Shown here: positions 63,001-64,000 of the stretch, piece by piece
Layout: each line of letters starts with the position of its first letter
How positions within the stretch are numbered: the stretch's first letter is position 1
Source of the DNA: Gnetum montanum
Lineage: Eukaryota; Streptophyta; Gnetopsida; Gnetales; Gnetaceae
NCBI GenBank assembly: GCA_015680685.1
Contig: MNCI01015984.1
Span: 303,314 to 367,313 of the forward strand
Reading direction: 5' to 3'
Length of the DNA stretch: 64,000 nt
Notes under the pieces: generated by a model
What the model saw: the letters and a program-made list of their open reading frames with translations, nothing else
Told to the model about the DNA's origin: nothing
Database searches by the model: none
Translations under genes and position numbers: made by a program

Positions 63001-63364
63001 TTCCTCACTTCCTCAGGGCTACACCACAAATGTTGGAGAACGTGGGCTCAAATTATCAGGAGGCCAGAAGCAGAGAATTGCAATTGCAAGAGCAATAGCG
63101 AAAAACACAAGAATCCTGTTGATGGATGAAGCCACCAGTGCTCTGGATGCAGAATCTGAGCGTTCAGTTCAGGATGCTCTGGATAATATCATGGTGAACA
63201 GGTCCACCATTGTTGTTGCTCACAGGCTTTCAACCATAAAAAATGCACATCTCATTGCAGTTGTTAAGAATGGTGTGATTGCAGAACAGGGATTACATGA
63301 TTCTCTTGTTGCAGAGCCACATGGCCATTATGCAGCTCTGGTGAAAATGAATTCAGGTTCTTGA
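54090..63364 (+). CDS. ABCB-type (P-glycoprotein/MDR) full-size ABC transporter
   Basis: Thirteen exons: 54090-54380, 54813-54867, 55026-55201, 55823-56044, 56131-56369, 56838-57363, 57625-57898, 58493-59168, 59943-60171, 60704-60970, 61414-61677, 61873-61995, 62846-63364. They total 3,861 nt, or 1,286 aa. TMD1 (residues ~50-330) includes [20 protein letters not shown] and [22 protein letters not shown]1 has Walker [10 protein letters not shown] (~412), Q-loop VGQEPVLF, signature LSGGQKQ, Walker B ILLLDEAT and H-loop AHRLST. A Ser/His-rich linker with six His follows (~620-650), then TMD2 (~700-1,000). NBD2 has GESGSGKST (~1,080), [23 protein letters not shown] and AHRLST. Both ATP sites look complete. 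The N terminus ([19 protein letters not shown]) resembles the ABCB4/11/21 branch, some of which move auxin across the plasma membrane. The substrate here is inference. The ATG at 54,090 was chosen because family-like sequence begins soon after it. Confidence 0.95.
57440..57535 (+). repeat. SINE-like repeat in ABCB intron 6
   Basis: GAGGGTTCGAGCATGGGCTT carries a B-box-like GGGTTCGAG. CCCTCTCTGGGC and GATGAGATGAGCATTGAGGC follow. The latter blocks recur at 60,484-60,590 and 43,425-43,515. Confidence 0.45.
58172..58243 (-). tRNA. trnE-CUC: tRNA-Glu (anticodon CUC)
   Basis: A 72-base tRNA on the minus strand. Acceptor strands TCCGTTG and CAACGGA pair perfectly. The D arm contains TAGTCTAGATGGTTAGGA (A box), the anticodon stem-loop is CTCGG-CTCTCAC-CCGAG, and the T arm is CCCGG-GTTCGAGT-CCCGG (B box). 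No CCA is encoded, as usual for nuclear genes. A T4 pol III terminator lies 11 bases downstream on the minus strand (58,160-58,157). It sits in ABCB intron 7, antisense to the host gene, and looks intact. Confidence 0.97.
60484..60590 (+). repeat. SINE-like repeat in ABCB intron 9
   Basis: CCTGGGTTCGAACTTGCACA has a good B box GGGTTCGAAC. GATGAGCATTGAACCTCTAG matches the intron-6 copy. A box candidate TGGGTAAAAGC lies about 40 bases upstream. Ends not defined. Confidence 0.45.
61010..61170 (+). repeat. Local duplications in ABCB intron 10
   Basis: GATTTATCTTTTGGAGCTTT/GTCAATGAAATCAT is followed by a second GATTTATCTTCTAGAACTTT/GTCAATGAAGTCAT. Then TCTGGTTTTGGGTGTCTAAT is repeated as CTGCTTTTTGGGTGTCCAAT. 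Intron only. Confidence 0.8.
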
Positions 63365-64000
63365 GAATCCATGCTGCATTGTGGTTTTAATGATATCTTG
63401 ATTAGTTGTAATTTTTGAGTTGATTGAGCTATATTCTTGTCAATCTAGTCATTCTGGTCAGGTGTTTCGGTCTGTTTGTGTGAAGTTTTTGATGTACACC
63501 TTTGTGATGTTTGGGGTACAAATTTTCATTTAATTAACAAGATATATATCATGAAGAAGGTAAACGTAAGTAATCAATGTTGCAACTCTGAGATCTTTGT
63601 TAAATGGTTGAGTTGCGGGGTATAGTATTTGAACTTCAAAGGTACTGGATTCACAACCATGTGTATAATCCTAAGGTTTGAACTTAGCTCTGAATCCTTA
63701 AAATGAAGACTTTATCATCATCATCATTATTCTCTAAATGATGGGTTTTGTAAAATTTTTAAAATTAAAAATTAAATACTTAGAAAAATTTAATTTCAAC
63801 CTTAATTTTTTCCTACTTTTTTGAAGAAAAAGTGCTTGCTTATATGTTAAATGTGTAGGAAAGGTATGTAAAATGATATTTATAGTTGCAAAGGTCAAAC
63901 TTAGATCTTATCTCTTAAGAAATGAGCACATTACCATTACTAATGGCCCTTAAAAATACTTCAAATACATTATAAAACCATAATTCAATTATAACCCTAA
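63365..64000. other. ABCB 3' flank
   Basis: Probable 3' UTR for the first ~200 bases, then AT-rich sequence with no gene recognised. A weak tRNA-like block (TGGATTCACAACC near 63,647) is not enough for a call. Confidence 0.5.

Noticed and set aside
1-64000. CRISPR arrays, bacterial operons, ribosomal RNA genes
   Set aside because: The sequence is plant nuclear DNA with spliced genes. The tandem repeats present lack spacer structure, and no rRNA segment was recognised.

Overview
The window is nuclear DNA of a seed plant, most likely an angiosperm. It is AT-rich with long gene-poor stretches. Two genes are intact and have short GT-AG introns. Plant Ty3/gypsy-type LTR retrotransposons, a Helitron remnant, a foldback MITE and SINE-like sequences fill much of the rest. 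I cannot name the species. There is one sequencing gap (34,822-35,719, 898 N) and there are single N's at 7,266 and 49,448.

Layout. 382-1,399 (+) holds the last three exons of a CUE-domain (ubiquitin-binding-like) coiled-coil protein. 1,400-5,040 is AT-rich with no recognised gene. 5,386-13,205 is a subtilisin-like protease pseudogene split by a 6.8 kb LTR element (element 1, 5,932-12,770), with a clean 5-bp target-site duplication. 13,530-15,972 carries a microsatellite, a degraded Helitron fragment and a foldback element inserted in a TA repeat. 17,842-24,459 (-) is a complete 25-exon TOPLESS/TOPLESS-RELATED co-repressor gene, with a GC-richer leader and promoter up to about 25,900. 26,000-32,370 is intergenic, with SINE-like pieces and an antisense solo LTR. 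32,372-40,728 is a second LTR element (element 2, 8.36 kb, two 865-bp LTRs). 41,325-42,985 contains two more decayed antisense LTR copies. 43,000-54,089 is intergenic with several local tandem duplications and dispersed repeats. 54,090-63,364 (+) is a complete 13-exon ABCB (P-glycoprotein/MDR-type) transporter gene. One of its introns carries an antisense tRNA-Glu(CUC) gene.

The host genes are unrelated single-locus genes: a putative ubiquitin-binding protein, a transcriptional co-repressor and a membrane transporter. They do not form a pathway. I derived exon boundaries by eye from GT/AG sites and reading-frame continuity. The summed coding lengths are multiples of three: 3,372 nt for TOPLESS and 3,861 nt for ABCB.

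The most unusual content is the LTR-retrotransposon family represented by elements 1 and 2 and at least three antisense relics. Its members have a tRNA-Asp-type primer binding site and gag. Element 1 also has a retropepsin. No reverse transcriptase, RNase H or integrase is visible. Element 2 has a second long open frame downstream. Upstream of the TATA box, the U3 carries an array of 10-bp palindromes (GCGATATCGC and variants) at regular 14- or 17-bp spacing. The array geometry persists in highly diverged copies. Almost all in-frame stops in these elements can be read as C-to-T changes of CAG, CAA or CGA, as expected from decay of methylated DNA.
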